Made by a program: the position numbers and the translations under genes. From Caprimulgus europaeus (Eukaryota; Chordata; Aves; Caprimulgiformes; Caprimulgidae): 64,000 nt of DNA. Where the stretch lies: contig OU015523.1 in assembly GCA_907165065.1 (NCBI GenBank), forward strand, positions 20,425,834 to 20,489,833. Direction: 5' to 3'. Below, in pieces: positions 10,954-25,419 of this stretch (position 1 is the first letter of the stretch; every line of letters starts with the position of its first letter). Below the pieces are notes generated by a model, which was given only the letters and a program-made list of their open reading frames with translations, had not been told where the DNA came from and made no database searches.

Positions 10954-13690
10954 GTGTTTGCTTCAGAGAAAAAATAGTTTTGATTGGAAACTCTTTATGA
11001 TCAGGCCTGTTTCTTTGTTCTGTATTTGTGTTGTTCCCAGCATGACTGGAGTTCTTAGCTGAATTTCATGAGTAATAAATAATAATACCTTGAAATAATT
11101 TGATTTATCTACAAATCACAAAAAATAACAAAACAGGTCTTGTGCTTTTCTTTACCATTTAAACAGTGTATATTCTTCCTCCACTAGTTTAATCAATTTT
11201 GTCGTAGCAGTGTGTCCAGACTGTCTTTCTTTTAGATGCTAATAACGATTAACATTGTACCAGAGCTTGTGTGTAATATAGAAGCTAACTTCAGTATACT
11301 GAGACTACTTGACTTCTTTGTTTATAATGTATAGAAAAAGCAAAAGCTGTTGACAGTCTTTTGAGGAGTCTTTTACTTTTCTTGTATCTACCTTGTTAAG
11401 TGTAGAGGGGGGACAGTTCCCTAAAATATGCAAATTTTTTTCTTTTTCTTACAATGTATGATGAATTTATGAATATTCTGTTTAAAATACAGGGTCTCCC
11501 TTGAAGTTAAATGTATTCCTGTTTATTACTAACGATGATGTTTTTACACAAAGAACATATGGGAAGTGCAAGAGGAGAGGTCTGGCTTAGGAAAAAACCT
11601 GCATGAGTCTTGGATTGAGAATTTATTGTGTTTCTCAAGAAGAGAAGGAAACATTATCAATATGTGCACAAAGTCTCTGCCCTTGTTCTCAGTGTTGTAA
11701 GTTCCCTGGGATGTGGATGGTGAAGAGAAGCCATGCTGCTTTGTAAATGATCATGAAACACAGGTAGATATTAAAATTGTTGTCATCCATGACTGCAGAA
11801 ATTATTTCATGCTTTATGTCACACATAAAAAAAGAGAACAACACTGCCAGTGTTCAGGAAAAGAGCCAGATCCAAGAGCAGGTCCTTCACCGCTGAATTC
11901 CTCAGTCTCTGTGAGTCCTCATGCTGCACCATGTTGATCACCTCCATTCCTTCCCCTGTTGATGAGGCCACAAATGTTTCCTCCATTTGCACCCAGCCTG
12001 TAATTAGAGGTGGATGAGGACAACAAAAACTTTATTCTTGAACTGTTCTTTCATACTTTGATCCTTTTGCCCTCTGCTTCCCTCCCTCTTTTCTCTCCCC
12101 GCTCTCTAAACTTTAAACTCCATTTCACCCTTACTGTGTGTCCATATTCTCCTTCATACTAAGCAGCTTTCCAGTCATACCCTTTCCCACTCTCTGCTTC
12201 CCTTGTCCTTTTCCTGTTTCTACTCTGCCACATTTGGTATATATTCCTTTATGTTCACCCTCCCCACAGCATCCTCATAATTCCCAAGTGTGGTTTCTTG
12301 GTGTGTGTGGATGTGAGTGTGCAAGTCTGACCTAAACTTCCCTTCCTTTGCCCTGCTAAGTGCATGCAATTGCAGCAGGGTAGGAAGTGATTATCCAGGA
12401 AGGTGAGACCCTCATTATTGCTATTTTACAAGGGGAACTGAGGTACAGAGAATCAAGGCATTGGAAGAACTGGGGACTGGAATCTGGACTCCTGTGATTT
12501 GACACTTGCAGGATTTTTTTCTTTTCTCTTCTTTTCTCAACACAAGTTTTCCCACCTTCTTGTTACAGGTGTGTCTTTCTTCCATTGATTTTCTTTTCCC
12601 TTATTTTCTCACTCATGCATTTATCCAATTTCCCCCTTATTTCTCACAACAATTCCACCTGACTGTTGCCTGTCTTGCTTTCTTTCTTTCCATGCTTTAC
12701 TTCTCAGGCTTGTCCTTCCTGAACTGCTGCACTTTGGTTATTTCCTGGTTATGCTGTGTGCTGTGACAATGTCTCATTTTTCTTCCTCAATTTAATTGCT
12801 GCATGATAGGGAAAAAAGTGTCCAGCAGAGCAAAGAGACAGAAGAAATAAAGAGGAAAGAGAAGCATGGTTCAGACCTGAAACAGTACTTGAATGGCCAG
12901 CATGTCACAAGCCCTATTTTTTTTTTTTTTTTTTTAAAGAGGCACCTATTGTCAGGTTGAGAGGAACTGATCACTTCAGAAAAGGTGCCATATCTTGAAG
13001 TGAGACACAGCTCCAAAGATACCAGATCAGGGTCAGAAGCCATTGCTTTTTCCAGTGCATAGCCAGTCAGTTTTTTTCAGGAACTGCTGGTAGTGATTAC
13101 TGACTTGCCACAGGACACTTTAAGTTGTTTTAGATATTGCTCTCTCAAGCAGTAGTCTGATTTTTAGAGGGAGTTGTGTGTTAGGAAAACTTGCTTCTTG
13201 CTGCAGGTAGGGTCTTATAAGAATTTATCTTGTCCTTAGAAAGTTTTAACTCTTGCCTCTAAGATTTCTTACAGGACTTCTGCCTTCCTGGTTGCACCAC
13301 ACTCTGAGGAAGCTTGGCTTGGAACAAAGTACCTGCTTTCTTATGATTCTATTTTGAGAAGCCACATGTTTCTGGGCAAAGAACTTGACTATTAAACTAC
13401 ATCCCAGCCAGTGATAGTAGGAGAGGTGGCATGAGAAAGACTGCAACCACAGAGACAAATGTGACAGTCGCCCAAAATGAATATCAGAACACTGTACAAG
13501 TACATAGGGTAATTAAATATTCATATAAGTGCATTGCTTATATGAATAAGAGACTTCTAGCCTGAAAAAGGCCCTTTGAAATACGTTATTTTGGAAATCA
13601 CTTTCTCCTCACTCTCCTTTGTGTCTTCTTCCTTTTCTCCTTTCCTGTACTTTTCCATTATAAGAGTCATCCCAGATTAATTCTTTTATC
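10954..13690. other. Intergenic DNA without recognised genes
   Basis: AT-rich up to about 12 kb, then pyrimidine-rich around 12.0-12.8 kb. Apart from the T19 run noted separately I recognise no repeat family and no gene. The open frames here are short and resemble no known protein. Confidence 0.5.
12917..12935. repeat. Homopolymer T run
   Basis: Nineteen T in a row, followed by AAAGAGG. No retroposed body was recognised beside it. Confidence 0.9.
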
Positions 13691-13697
13691 TTTTCAG

Positions 13698-14430
13698 GGC
13701 CATGACTGCAGTAATAGGCCTTAGTGCCTTACCAGCCTCAACTGGACCCACACCCACATCCTCTGCCCATGGGTCCAGGGGCTGCATTTAGGCTCAGGCC
13801 TGGGTCTCCAATCTCTGTGGTCTCTTGCAAGTATGACTATCTCTAGCTCCAGCTCCATCACAGTTGTGTCTGAACATGGATCCTGTTATTCTGGATCTTA
13901 ACCTACAAATTGGCTTCCTGGTTTGACCTTGAATATAGCTTATCACTACAGACTTGCTCAGCAGTCATGGAACCATGTCTGACTGGTTTCTTTCATTGGA
14001 TCTGATCCTGATCCTGGCTTGCTAACTTTTATTCCTATCTTGACTTTGAGCCTGCCTCATGATTATGGACTTACCATGATTATGGACTTACTTGCTGTTT
14101 TGCATTCTTGGCCTGAACCTCAGCCTCCTCCTCCATCCTCTGCCCGGCTTAAGTGTAGGGCTGGGCAGTTACTGGGCTGTGTCTGACCCTGATTACCATC
14201 ACTGTATCTGGTCCTGACACTAACTGGCATTCCTTCTTGAACTTGAACCTTTCTCATCATCAGGGACGCCCCTGGTGATCTCTTGTCTGACCCTGACTAC
14301 CATTCCCAGGCCTGTCCTGCTTGTCCTGCCCGGGGATGTGGGGACTGGGCCCTGGCAGGTATGGATCCTGCCCTGCTGGCCTTGTTACCACACTGAGTTG
14401 CTGGCTCCCTGGTTTCTAGGGATCATCTGA
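13698..14430. repeat. GC-richer degenerate internally repetitive block
   Basis: About 730 bases richer in C and G than the surroundings, with recurring phrases: tctgaccctga(t/c)tacca at about 14183 and 14288; and c(c)t(t)ga(c)ctt(t)ga...cat(c/g)a...gac near 13920, 14037 and 14234. There is a perfect 17-base tandem duplication at 14058-14074 and 14075-14091. It looks like an old interspersed or satellite-like repeat. I cannot assign the family. Confidence 0.55.
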
Positions 14431-17400
14431 AACCTGCTGCCCCTTGACACCTATCTTTTCATTCCTCTTCTGCTTTTGTCTTTGCAAAACAAGCTTCTGT
14501 GTCCATACCTCATCTCATTTTCTGCCTTTATTTGCTCTTCAAGCCTCCTCTCTCATCCTGTCACTGCAACCCATCCTCTCACCTGCTGATGGACTGTTTG
14601 CCTCTTGTTCTCCATTCTCAGCTGTGTCAATCACAGTCTGGCTTTTCAGTGGTATGAAGGCATTAGAGAAGACTAGGCAGTAAGTGGCTGGGAATGTAGC
14701 CACGAGATAGATTGTAAATCCCAGGAAAACTATTAGGGTTCGATTACCCTCCATCCAAGTCTCCTGCCCAGCACAAGACACTTTTGCTCCTCACCCCTTT
14801 TCAGCTAGTGGAGTTGGGACCAGAGTCTTACCTGGGGCACATTGTGATGTCACTGGGCTCTTCGGACATACAAATCTGTCATGCACTGTTAGGCAGAAAC
14901 TGTGTGGACCGTGCATCATCATTCCTCCTAAAGCAGGAAAAGAGTGTGAAAGCTTTTGGGAATCAATGAGTGTGTCTCTGCTCAAAGTTAAAAAGATATA
15001 GAATGTCAGGGGTAGGATCTTAACAATAGGACACCACCTGATATAAAAAATGACACTTAATCCTGAATACAATCCTGAACGTTTCTGTCACTCCCCCTTA
15101 CAAGTAATGCTCAGAAGTAGCTGACTGAAACTGGACAAAAAGTGTGTTATAAGACTGGTGCAAATAGAGGGGAAAGGGAAATGTAAGGACATTCGCACTT
15201 TACTGCTTAACCAGCTGTTAGTATTTTGTGCTCTTTGGCTCACACAGCCTCTTTGAATAGAAATAATTTTTTTAAAAAACAGCAGTTAAATGACAAGCAT
15301 GCATTTTAAAATGTCCTCTAGATGGTGATCTAACAACATCAATGCAGAAACAGCTTATTTTGCAAAGCAGTTCTCCAGGGGAAAAAAAACCTCATGTCTT
15401 ATTAACTCATGCCATTCACTTTGCCAGACTAGATTGTCCACTCTAATTAAGTCTCTGTCTACACTACATTTTAGAAATCTGATTATAATTTTCCACCATG
15501 TAGCCTAGGAGAGAATCTTCTAATTATTTTCAAACTCTAATTTAACACCAACTATCTTTTACTGTATCCAATATCTTCCACACTTCCTGAATTTACATAG
15601 TTTTATGTTACCATTGGCTTTCCCTTTTCCTTTAGGTTTTTTTTCCTTTTCTTTTCTACTATTGTTAATGATATTTTTATTCAAAATCTTCACGTTTTTT
15701 CTGAGATACCCAAAAACCTGTCTGGAATTTAGGCAGGTCAGGAGTTTAGCTTGTCAAATCAAGATAATTATCCTAGGCCTATGAAAGTCACTACAGAAGT
15801 AAGCACATGCAAGGATGTATACACTCTGATTTATAGACACTGAGATTTCTACACCAGGTGGTAGTCTTGGGTCATCTTCAGTTTGCTATTCCAAACATTA
15901 AAGGATTTTTTTCCAGCTAGTCTTCAAACGATTTTACACTCAGCCCAGAAAGTGATGATTAGGACTAGACTTTAGGAGCTTAGAAGATCAGTTTTTCAGA
16001 ATCTTTAAGTTGAATGGCTGAATATTACATGGCTGTACAAATTTCTTATACATTGTCTCCTACTGAATGGCGTGTCATAAGGAGAGAGATTAATATACCA
16101 GGTATCAGTAGCTATATACTCTAACACAGGAGAAGAACAGAAGCTTCATCAGATCTGAAGACAGAGTGCATCGGACAGAGTAAGAGTGGGGCTGGAACGT
16201 GGAATTTTCAGTCCTGCAGAATGAATAGTAAAGCAAATTCAAGGGCGATGTTCCCTACAGAGATCTCTAGATCTAAAGGAATCTGTATCCAATTCAGTGT
16301 AAGATTGTATATCAAAGGTGTTCTGCATTCCTCACAGGGAATGTGGAACACTTTCAAGTACTCACCTGCACCTCTGAAATTCTTTATTTAACCAAAGTAG
16401 GTAGGTAAATAGATGCCAGATGTGGAAACTCATGCTGCTACTGAGGTCATGGTGACGTATGCATTCTGGCATAATTCCAGGCTCCTGCCTCAGCAAGGAA
16501 TCCTACCACAAGATGCTTGCTCCTACATCTTTTCCTGTGCTGATGTTAGTGTTGGTCTGGCTCCGTTAATGAGGCATCTTAGGTGAAAAAACCATTTTAT
16601 ATACAGGTTTTATTAGGTCACTTTTCTAATGGGTGACTTTTGGATCCAGTTAACTGTGCAGTCCCACAAATGCTAGTCGCGCTAGGTAGCAGAAACAAAT
16701 GATTGGGGTGGGACAGCAGAAGGCTAGACTGCCCTTTACTGATTGCCAGACACTACAAATTCAATACAAGCCGTGGCCTTAGAAAGAGTGTGACCATACA
16801 ATCCTTGCTTGAGTTCAGAGAATTGTCACTCTTCCTTTCCTTAATTTGTAATTATATATATGTTCACTAGCAAAGAATATGTGTAATGAAAATAAGAAAA
16901 GGATGTGCTAAGATGAAATTTCATAGGAGAAAGATTTAAACTAATAGCAGAGCTCCTTAAATGCAGCTCCACAGCTGAAGAGTTCATAAAATTAAAATGA
17001 AAAATTCTTTTTTTAACAAAAGAAAAAAGATGCAGAACAGAACGAGACTGTCTAGCAAAAGGGTTTTTACTCTATGTGGCCAACTCAGTAGGATATAGTA
17101 GGATGTTCAGCTGTCCATCTCAGACATTGTATGCATATTGCTCTGGATGTTCCCTGTTACAGTGATTTTGTATGTGTAGCTACAAGTATGTGTGAAAATT
17201 TGAATTGTTATGCATTCAGCACAAGAAAGAGCAAAAAAAAGGTTGAAAGAATTAAAGTAATATTGACTTTTTTTTCCCACTTCATCTCTGTTCCCAGAAT
17301 TAAATCACACTTTGTCAGCACTACCACCCCACGTGGAGGTAAACACTGCTCTATATTATATGAATACGTCTTCAATAGATTAATTAAACTGATCTGTTAA

Positions 17401-20255
17401 AAAGGTTTTGGATATTATGCCTAAACTGGACATATTTTGAACTGAGTCTTTTCACTCTTGGGCTCCCCTGGCCTGCGAACTAGTAGATTAACATCACTTC
17501 CTGCTTCTGAAGAGAACTGACTCCCAATCAAAAATCTCACTCCACATGGCCTTGTCCTTTGCAGGAATCCTCATGGTCATTTCTGCTTTTTGTCATGCTG
17601 ACTGCACTGGACAACAGATTCCTGTCTAAAGATGTGCTTTTCTAACCAGACCAAGAGATACAGGTGCATTTCTGTAGCCAGTGGAGTGGATCCTTAGTGT
17701 AGTCCAAAGGATTACCCTTGGACTTCTCTGAAGTTGAGGCTCCAAGGTTGAAAAAAGGAGTGGATATGAATTCCTCTGTCCATACAGGGCATCCAGAGTA
17801 GTGGGGAATGAGTAGCCTATGAGAGAGATGAATTAAATTAAACAATTGGATAAACCAGAGTCATAGCAATAATTTCTCTTTCTAGGGATTTTGATTCAAT
17901 ATTTTGTTTTCCTCCCATAGCGAATTCTGCAACATGACCCAGTGTGAGGTGCAAAGACAATGAAAATATTCATGTCAGTATTTCACATTGGCCACTGCTC
18001 TTAGACTGGGCTAGGGGAGGGCGATAAGGCAAAGTAGTTAATATATGTTTTCTCCATTCTCAGATTGGAAGAGCTGGTGCATGAAATCTAGTAAAGCAGC
18101 TCTCCGGTCCAGTGAAGCACAGGACAATTGGCAGCACCAGGAAGGTTATCACTGTCTGCATCAGATGACTCTCCTATGTGAGGTCAAAACCCCATTGGAT
18201 TTGTAATGAGGAGGTGGAGGAGGCTGTAAAGTCATTCCCAAGATGGAGCAGTGAGGGCCTTGAGGCAAAAAGGAGCCAATGGAGGGAAGAAAGGAAATGG
18301 ACCGAAAGATCATAATCGGTGAATTTCTGCATCCTACCCCAAGGCTGTATTCCTTGGAGAACAGGATAGTGCCAGGCAACTAAAGGCACACCCACTGGCT
18401 GAATTTGATGTCACGATCAGAAAACTGATAGAGATGGAGAACTTGGGGATACTCCAGTCTGCAATGGGGGACTGCAGAACATGACTGAGAGCAGATCCCC
18501 TTGGCAGTGCCCAGAACTACAAAAGCCAGGGAATAAGGTAGAAGTGAATGGCACAAGCAGAGCTGTGTGCAGATCCCACTATAGAAATGAGTGGAAAGAT
18601 GCAAGGCAGGACAGAGGGTATTGGCAGAGGATGTTTTTGGACCACAGGGTGGGAATGGCTGGGCAGCTGCAAGACAGGAATGATGGATGTTGGAAGTTCT
18701 GGGTTTGAGATGAATGAGCTACTGCAGATCAGACCACAAACAGTTGTGAGTGGAGGTGTGTGGTGAAGTGACTGCAAACAGTTCAATGGTACGGCTTCTG
18801 ATCTGGTGTTGCAGGGACCCAAAAAGTACAATGCAAATTCTGAAAAACTATTTCCCCTCTGGCATACAGTTATTTTCATTTTTCTGTAATGCTTATTATC
18901 AGAATGGTAAGTAGTCTGCTGGAATCTGTTTTTCATGACTGTCACATGCATTACACACCAACACACTCTTTGCTTTCTCATGCAGAATTCACAGCTCCTA
19001 AGCTCATTGGTACATAGAAAACCTGGAAAGGGAGGTGAAAAAGAGCAGAAAGCTGTCTGGGGTTTCAAAATATGGCCATTTTCCACCACTAATATAGAAT
19101 TCTGAAAATGAGAATATCTTGGTTCTTCTACCAGCAGGTACCAGGTGGTATCATCCCATACAATAGGTAAAGATAACATCCTTATCCCAGAGACTCATCT
19201 ATCTCACCATGACACAGTAAAAAGAAACGAAAAGCTCCTGAGCTGGGATTGATGGTGATAATTATTTTAAAAAATAGAGCAAATTAGATTTCTATTGCAG
19301 CATGGGCTGTATTGCCACTTCCTCCTCTCATTCACTGCGTGTGCCATTTCTATTTTAATCTGCTCTTGTTTTGATTTCTATTCATTATTTAAAATAATAA
19401 CAGTGGAAGCATATGCAAGTTAGTGTGAATTTTGGAAAAGGAAATCAGACTGCAGAGTTTCAGACTTGGATGTGCCTTTTATAGTGATAGCAACTTTGAA
19501 AGCTATATAGCATTTATAACGTGCTGAAGAAAAGTAGTTTGGAGGTTATGGAAGATGCTAAGTCAAAGGGACTTAAGGACTTAGAAAGACATTCAAAAGA
19601 TATTCAGATAATTGAACTTAGCATTTTATGTGCTTAAGACAAATGGTGGTCTGTAGGGTCCTAAGTCATTTCACTGAATTGCTAGTTGTTCAAACCTATA
19701 TTAAACCTAGTCTTCTTTAATAACAAGAGAAAGATTCACTTCCAGGAGGCAATCCTTTCCAACTAGCTCAAACAGCTCTACTAGGACAGGATTAATTACT
19801 TTATACACTAACTCAGACTTAAATAATTTTTAAATATCTAGATTTAAGTGAGATAAGCAACCCTGCTTGTAATTTTGAAGAAAGTGAATTCAGATAAAAG
19901 AGTAATTTCACAGCTGGGAGCTCTTAATTGAGACTACTCCACTGCCAGGCCCCTTCTTTTAAATGCATGAAGAACCTGATGCCTTCAGCAGCAGCAGAGG
20001 AGTTAAGAAGAAGCAGCTTTAACTGTTGAAGCACCTTTCTGTCTGGCCTGTCAAGCCTCACATTGTTTATCCAAATAACTTTATGGCGATTATCAACCTC
20101 TTCCTTGTGCATTCAATAAATGTAATCCCCTTCACAGTAGTCTTATTATGTTTGTTTAAAAGCATTCTTATATTTTTTTCTCTAATTTACTTCAGGTTAG
20201 CCTGGCCAAATTTAGAAAGAACCTAAAATATAAATGACTTCAAAAGAGTTTCAGT
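14431..20255. other. Intergenic DNA without recognised genes
   Basis: Mostly AT-rich with no splice-bounded conserved coding segment. The one notable item is a long minus-strand open frame at 18517-19179, discussed in the findings. The frames on both strands at 18161-18766 overlap it and resemble no known family. Confidence 0.45.
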
Positions 20256-20307
20256 TTCTTATACTTAGTTCATATACTTAGTTCTTATGCTTACTTCTTA
20301 TACTTTT
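20256..20307. repeat. Small minisatellite, four 13-base units
   Basis: Four adjacent 13-base units, TTCTTATACTTAG, TTCATATACTTAG, TTCTTATGCTTAC and TTCTTATACTTTT, each one to three bases from the first. Confidence 0.85.
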
Positions 20308-23300
20308 GTTCAGAAAGTCACAGTTGTTCAGCAAGCTGTTAAGAAAATTAATAAACTATCTTTAGGATTGCAAGAAACAATATGGGAAAACTCGTTTGCC
20401 TTCTGCTCTCTGAATATGCTTGCTTTATATTTTCAGAGTCCTTTTTTTTTACTAATGAAATCTAGGAGTCACCTTTTAAAAGGCTGACAGATTTCAGGCA
20501 TTGAGTTCAATATGCATTGTAGGCTTTGAAGGTCTTTCTGCAGAAGGCATTATAGTGCTTGTACAATGTAAGTTATGTTCATTTCCCATGGAATCTGCAT
20601 ATATCCATCCTTCTGTTTTTTATTCAACTGTTATGATGTAGGTATTAATGTTTTTCGTCATTTGTGAGGTGAGCTAAGGCCTATGTGGGAAAAGATGCAA
20701 TTTCATAATTATTTAATTAAATTAATAAATATAATTAGTAATCATTTTTTAATAAATGAATATTATGGCAATAGAATGAGTCCTCCAAAGGGGTTGAGGC
20801 TACATATACCCAGACTTCTTACAAATGAGAATGTGAGGCAACTCCCCATGCGGTTAGGAAAGTACAGAGAAAAGGAATGGTACAGCTATCGTGGGAATGC
20901 AAAAGTCATTAGGTGCATTGTCAGGGCCTTGAATCCCCTTCTCCCCAGGCAAAACATCAGTGACATTGTTCTGACATGTTTTCTTTATGAATGGGCAATT
21001 ATACAAGTTTCTGTCTTAATTTCTCTTGAACCTGTTCCAGAGTTGATCACATGATATAACTATTCATTAGCTAAGGTACACAAATCACTGCTTCAGTCTC
21101 CTTCCAGGCTGTAATTTGGTTTGGGGTAAATGAGGGCAGTACAATGATAAGATGAAGATCCAAGATAATTGGGTAGTTTGTAGAAAAGGCTGTGATAGTT
21201 CACTGCTGTCAGAGGTGTTACTATGAACTACCCTGAAGCTGTACAATCTGTGTCATACAATATATTTCAGTCACTCAAACTATCAAGGAAGAATATTTAG
21301 TATTAAAAGAACTAAATAAATAATTCTGTGTTGAAGCAATTAAATATTATTATTAAGAAAATGAGTCTTATTTCATTCTTACTATTCTAATTGTGTTTTC
21401 TAGAGAGCCACTGTATGTCAACCTCAGTGACTTTAACTTCTGAATTTTCAATGGGTTAGATATCATTCTAATTTCTCTCTATTCAGAGAAGTTTTACTCT
21501 TCCAGTCTCACTGTTTCTTCCTTCAGTATTTATAAGCCTGGGTTTGCAATACTGACTTGCTGCATTGGAATAGGCAGATGCAAAAGACTGCACTGCCCCT
21601 TTAAATATAACTGTATTCTGATTTTGAAAATAAGTCAGTTGCAAAACAGCAATGGCTTCATTTGGAGCTGAGATTTTACTTACGTGGTATCTGCAGGTGT
21701 TCTAGCTAAGTGGGAGCATTACAAATGGTATTCAAGGTGTCTGATGTAGGTAGTTACACAATACAGTACTCGAAGTTTTAGAGTGGTGGGGTTGGGGTTT
21801 GTTTTGTTTTGTTTTTTCTTTCAGTTTACTGAAACAAAGCCAGCTAACTTAAAACTGAATGTTTCACTGATATTTCTTGGTAAATTATTTGATTTGTGTA
21901 AGCAGAGTTGTGTGGAGAGGGAGAGACAAGTATTTATGTCCCACTGTGAAGCACTTGGACTGAGAGGACTGCCACAGCACAGACTGGACAAGTAATGGCT
22001 GCAGCTGCAAAGATGTTATCTTAGATACTTTGCATTACCTACATCTTCTGTAATGTGCTTGACCTTCTCTTTATCTATTGGATAAAGCTCTTTTCAACCT
22101 AAGGCCCCACCTTTTACAGATATTCCTTCCAAAATTGGAATACATTGATACTGCCAATAAATAACATTTCCTGTTTAAAATATAAGCGAACATATTCTGA
22201 AAGTGTAGTTGTGGCAGAAGTACTCCCTAGTCCCTGTCATGCTTTCTCAGAGTAGCAACAGAGGGCAGAAGTTGCCAGAATGTACATTCTTCCCATAATA
22301 CTCTTGATAATGTGATGTCCAGTCTGTAATCTGATCTGTATGTTTTGGAATGTGAAAACCATGCCCACCACTGCAGCACCTGAGCTCACCTTCATGTTGA
22401 GTTTCTTTGTGTGTTCTTTGTAGTCTAGCCCCGGGAAACAAAGAGCAGAAATTATTTTGAAGATTTTTTGTTGTTGTTCCTCCTTCTTTCCAAAGACAGT
22501 AGATTCACGAGTGTGTTTGTGAAGATGAACCCCAAAGGTGAGGAAGTTCAAATGCCTTATGTTTAGTAATTTATATGAGTGTGTTCTGAGCTTCTTTTCA
22601 TGTGAAAAGACATACTTAAAAGGTATATTCTTAGGGTTTTCTCTCCATGACTTCCTAGTCATGGCTCGGAATGTTTGCTGTTTCTACATAACATAATTAA
22701 TTTACTATTAATGTAAAAAAAAATTTATATAGTTTCAAAGGAAAGGATAATATTACACAAAGCATAGACAATATTAAAGAACTGATACAAAAGATAAAAT
22801 GGAAGAAATTGTATTTGCTTCCTGGTCATGAGAAAAAAAATAGCAAGGTGATCTTTTATTAGCTCTATAGTAAGTTACTCCTGGATTTTAAAGTATTTTG
22901 TTCACTTGGGTAAGATTTCAATGTATATCACTCCCTTAGGGTAGATAGCTGTGGAAAAACTCTGACTGTTCGAATTATTTAGTGTCAAACTATCTTGTAG
23001 TTTATTATCAGATTATAATTTTTCTATTTATTGTTAAAGAGTTTATCTCCCATAGGTAATGCAAAAAAGCAACAGTAGCTGAATAACTGCCCAATTCATA
23101 GACTCATCACCAAGATATCTTGATGAAATAATCACTGTATGGCAGCAGGTGAGCTAAAAACGCAGCTAAGTTTGTGTTCATCTTACCATGGCAAAGAAAC
23201 CACTACAGGTAGTTTCAGACATAGTTGCAGTAGCTGAAGGAACTACCAGTTCAGATAAGAAGTTTAGTAATAGAGTTTAAATTTCTATTGCCAGTATTAT

Positions 23301-25419
23301 TGCTTACAGTTTTTTAAAAATAATAAGTAACTATCAGTCTTCAACTTCTCCTTGTCAATAATGTACCTTTTTCAAAGGCACTTTTTAACCAAAAATGTTA
23401 TGGAGCTAAAAGTGTCCATGAAATAGCTGCAGAGCACTCGTTGTTCTGCACATCAGCAGTGTTTTGTGAACTGTGGAAATAAGCTGGCAAAATAATTCCT
23501 ACAGGTTTTATAAGCATTAGTGTATTGATTTTATATATGTCCATGCTTCCCATACTCCAAGTTCTGATTACATTATTTCTGAAAAAGAAACAGGTATCAG
23601 AGTTTTGTTACTGGATGGTGGAAATGAAAATGTCTCAAACCCTTGGGGAAAGGAAATTTACAAATGTGGAAAGATTAAAAACACTACGTAGCCTAAAGAA
23701 GAAGAGAGGAAGAGATAACAGTACACTTTTTAAAGAGTGGGCCCCAAACACTAAACTGGTGATTTGATCTGTAACAGAAATAATCAGTTTTCAAATAAAT
23801 TTTGCATGTAGCATCACATGCAAATAGACTGGGAGTAACAATTTATAGTTGACTTCAGAAGCAACTTAAGAGGCAGAGAAGGCTTTAATACGTAACAATT
23901 TTCCTTGGCAATCTCACATACAGGAGAAGCCAAATGAAATAAGTGCATTCAGTTAACATTTCTTTTTCGGTAAACTTGGTGACTCCAAAGGGCAAATTAT
24001 GGAAAAATGCCGTGGGTGCACAGGGGATGTTCAGGTGGAAAAATACTTTGTAGTCTTTTCCCCGGGGTTTGGATGAAGGTCACCCAGATATAGTGTTCTT
24101 ACAGCAGTTCTAGAGACATGACCTCTGATCTTAAAGGCTTAAAAGATGCGCAAAGACTTGGGCCCTAATGCTGGTTATTCTGCCATATTAATGGGAAATC
24201 CTCTACTTAAGAGCTTCAGCTGATCTGATTTAGTGTGTGTGAAGGTCCCACTCTAAGTGAGAGGTTGCACTGGGTACCTCAAGAGGTCTCTTCCCAAAAA
24301 CTGTGGTGCTACCGTTTTATTTTTTTAGAGAATGATGGTCTTGAACCTCCAGCAACTTGACTCTGAAATCACAAAGAGCAGATAAGAAGTTGCTTCTTCT
24401 TAACTATAAAGCAAAGATCATACATGTTACAAGAGATACCAGATTAAGCAGCAGGATGGTTCATAGGGGACTCTTGTGTGCAGAGAAAGCTAAAAGGGTC
24501 TTTGCTGAAGCAGGTTTACCCTGCAGTCTATAGTAGTGAGATACCTGAGCTAGCTCAAAATTGGCTAGCTTGGTTGGTGACAGCAATATCAGTTTACACT
24601 GAATTCTGAGCTGCTGTGGCTGCTTGGTGTCGGGTTCTCATCCAAAATCCTTTAGCTAATACACAGAGATACCATGGTGACTACAGTGTGGTCATACCCT
24701 TGGTGTCTATGTATTCCAAATACCTGAAGGTTAAAATTGTTAGAGGGCGCATCTTGGAAAGACAGTTGTTTTGAGGTTTTGTGAAAGGTGAAAGGCAAAT
24801 TCTTTTTTTCCCTGCAAATTATGATCTTGCAAGTTTATTACAGCAAAATTTGAATCGTCCAAACCTCATATATTTCAGTTCAGAAAGTAATTTAAAAATT
24901 AATACTATAAAGTTAATTTTATCTTCTTTCCTAAGGTCAGCCTTTAAAAATCATTTTTCAGCAGAAATAAGAGAAGCAGCTTTAGCTCTTTGCTACTTTT
25001 AAGTACAATTTGTTGATTTAGTTATAACAACTCTTTACTATATCACAAATCGAAGCGTGTTTTTAAGCAGTATTCAGGTCCCAGCACGTGCTGAAAATAC
25101 AAATAGAGCTGGTTCGCACAAGAAAGTCTGAAGGACAACAGAGTCACCTTTATTGGATAGTTGTTCACCTCCAGTATCTGCATTGGCTAATGCTTGAAGA
25201 AGATGACAGTGATGTAATGTTGATGGCTATACAGCTTTAGCATGCACTAACATCAGTGAACAGGTAATGACCGGATACAGGAAGTTCATATGTTAATTAA
25301 CAAAATATAAATTTTAAAGAGTTGTCAAATTTTTAGTTCTTAAAAACACGTCTATACATTCATAGCCTTTTAAAAGGATGTATTGTCTCCTTGCTCAAAG
25401 CAGTGTCAACATCAAAACT
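20308..25419. other. AT-rich intergenic DNA
   Basis: No exon, RNA gene or clear mobile element recognised. The longest frames (123 codons at 20683-21054 plus, 141 codons at 22237-22662 minus) resemble nothing known and are AT-driven. Confidence 0.45.

Noticed and set aside
20683-21054. 123-codon plus-strand frame
   Set aside because: AT-rich with low-complexity Ile/Asn/Leu; no domain and no splice or promoter support.
22237-22662. 141-codon minus-strand frame
   Set aside because: No recognisable domain, and of a length expected by chance in a window this size.
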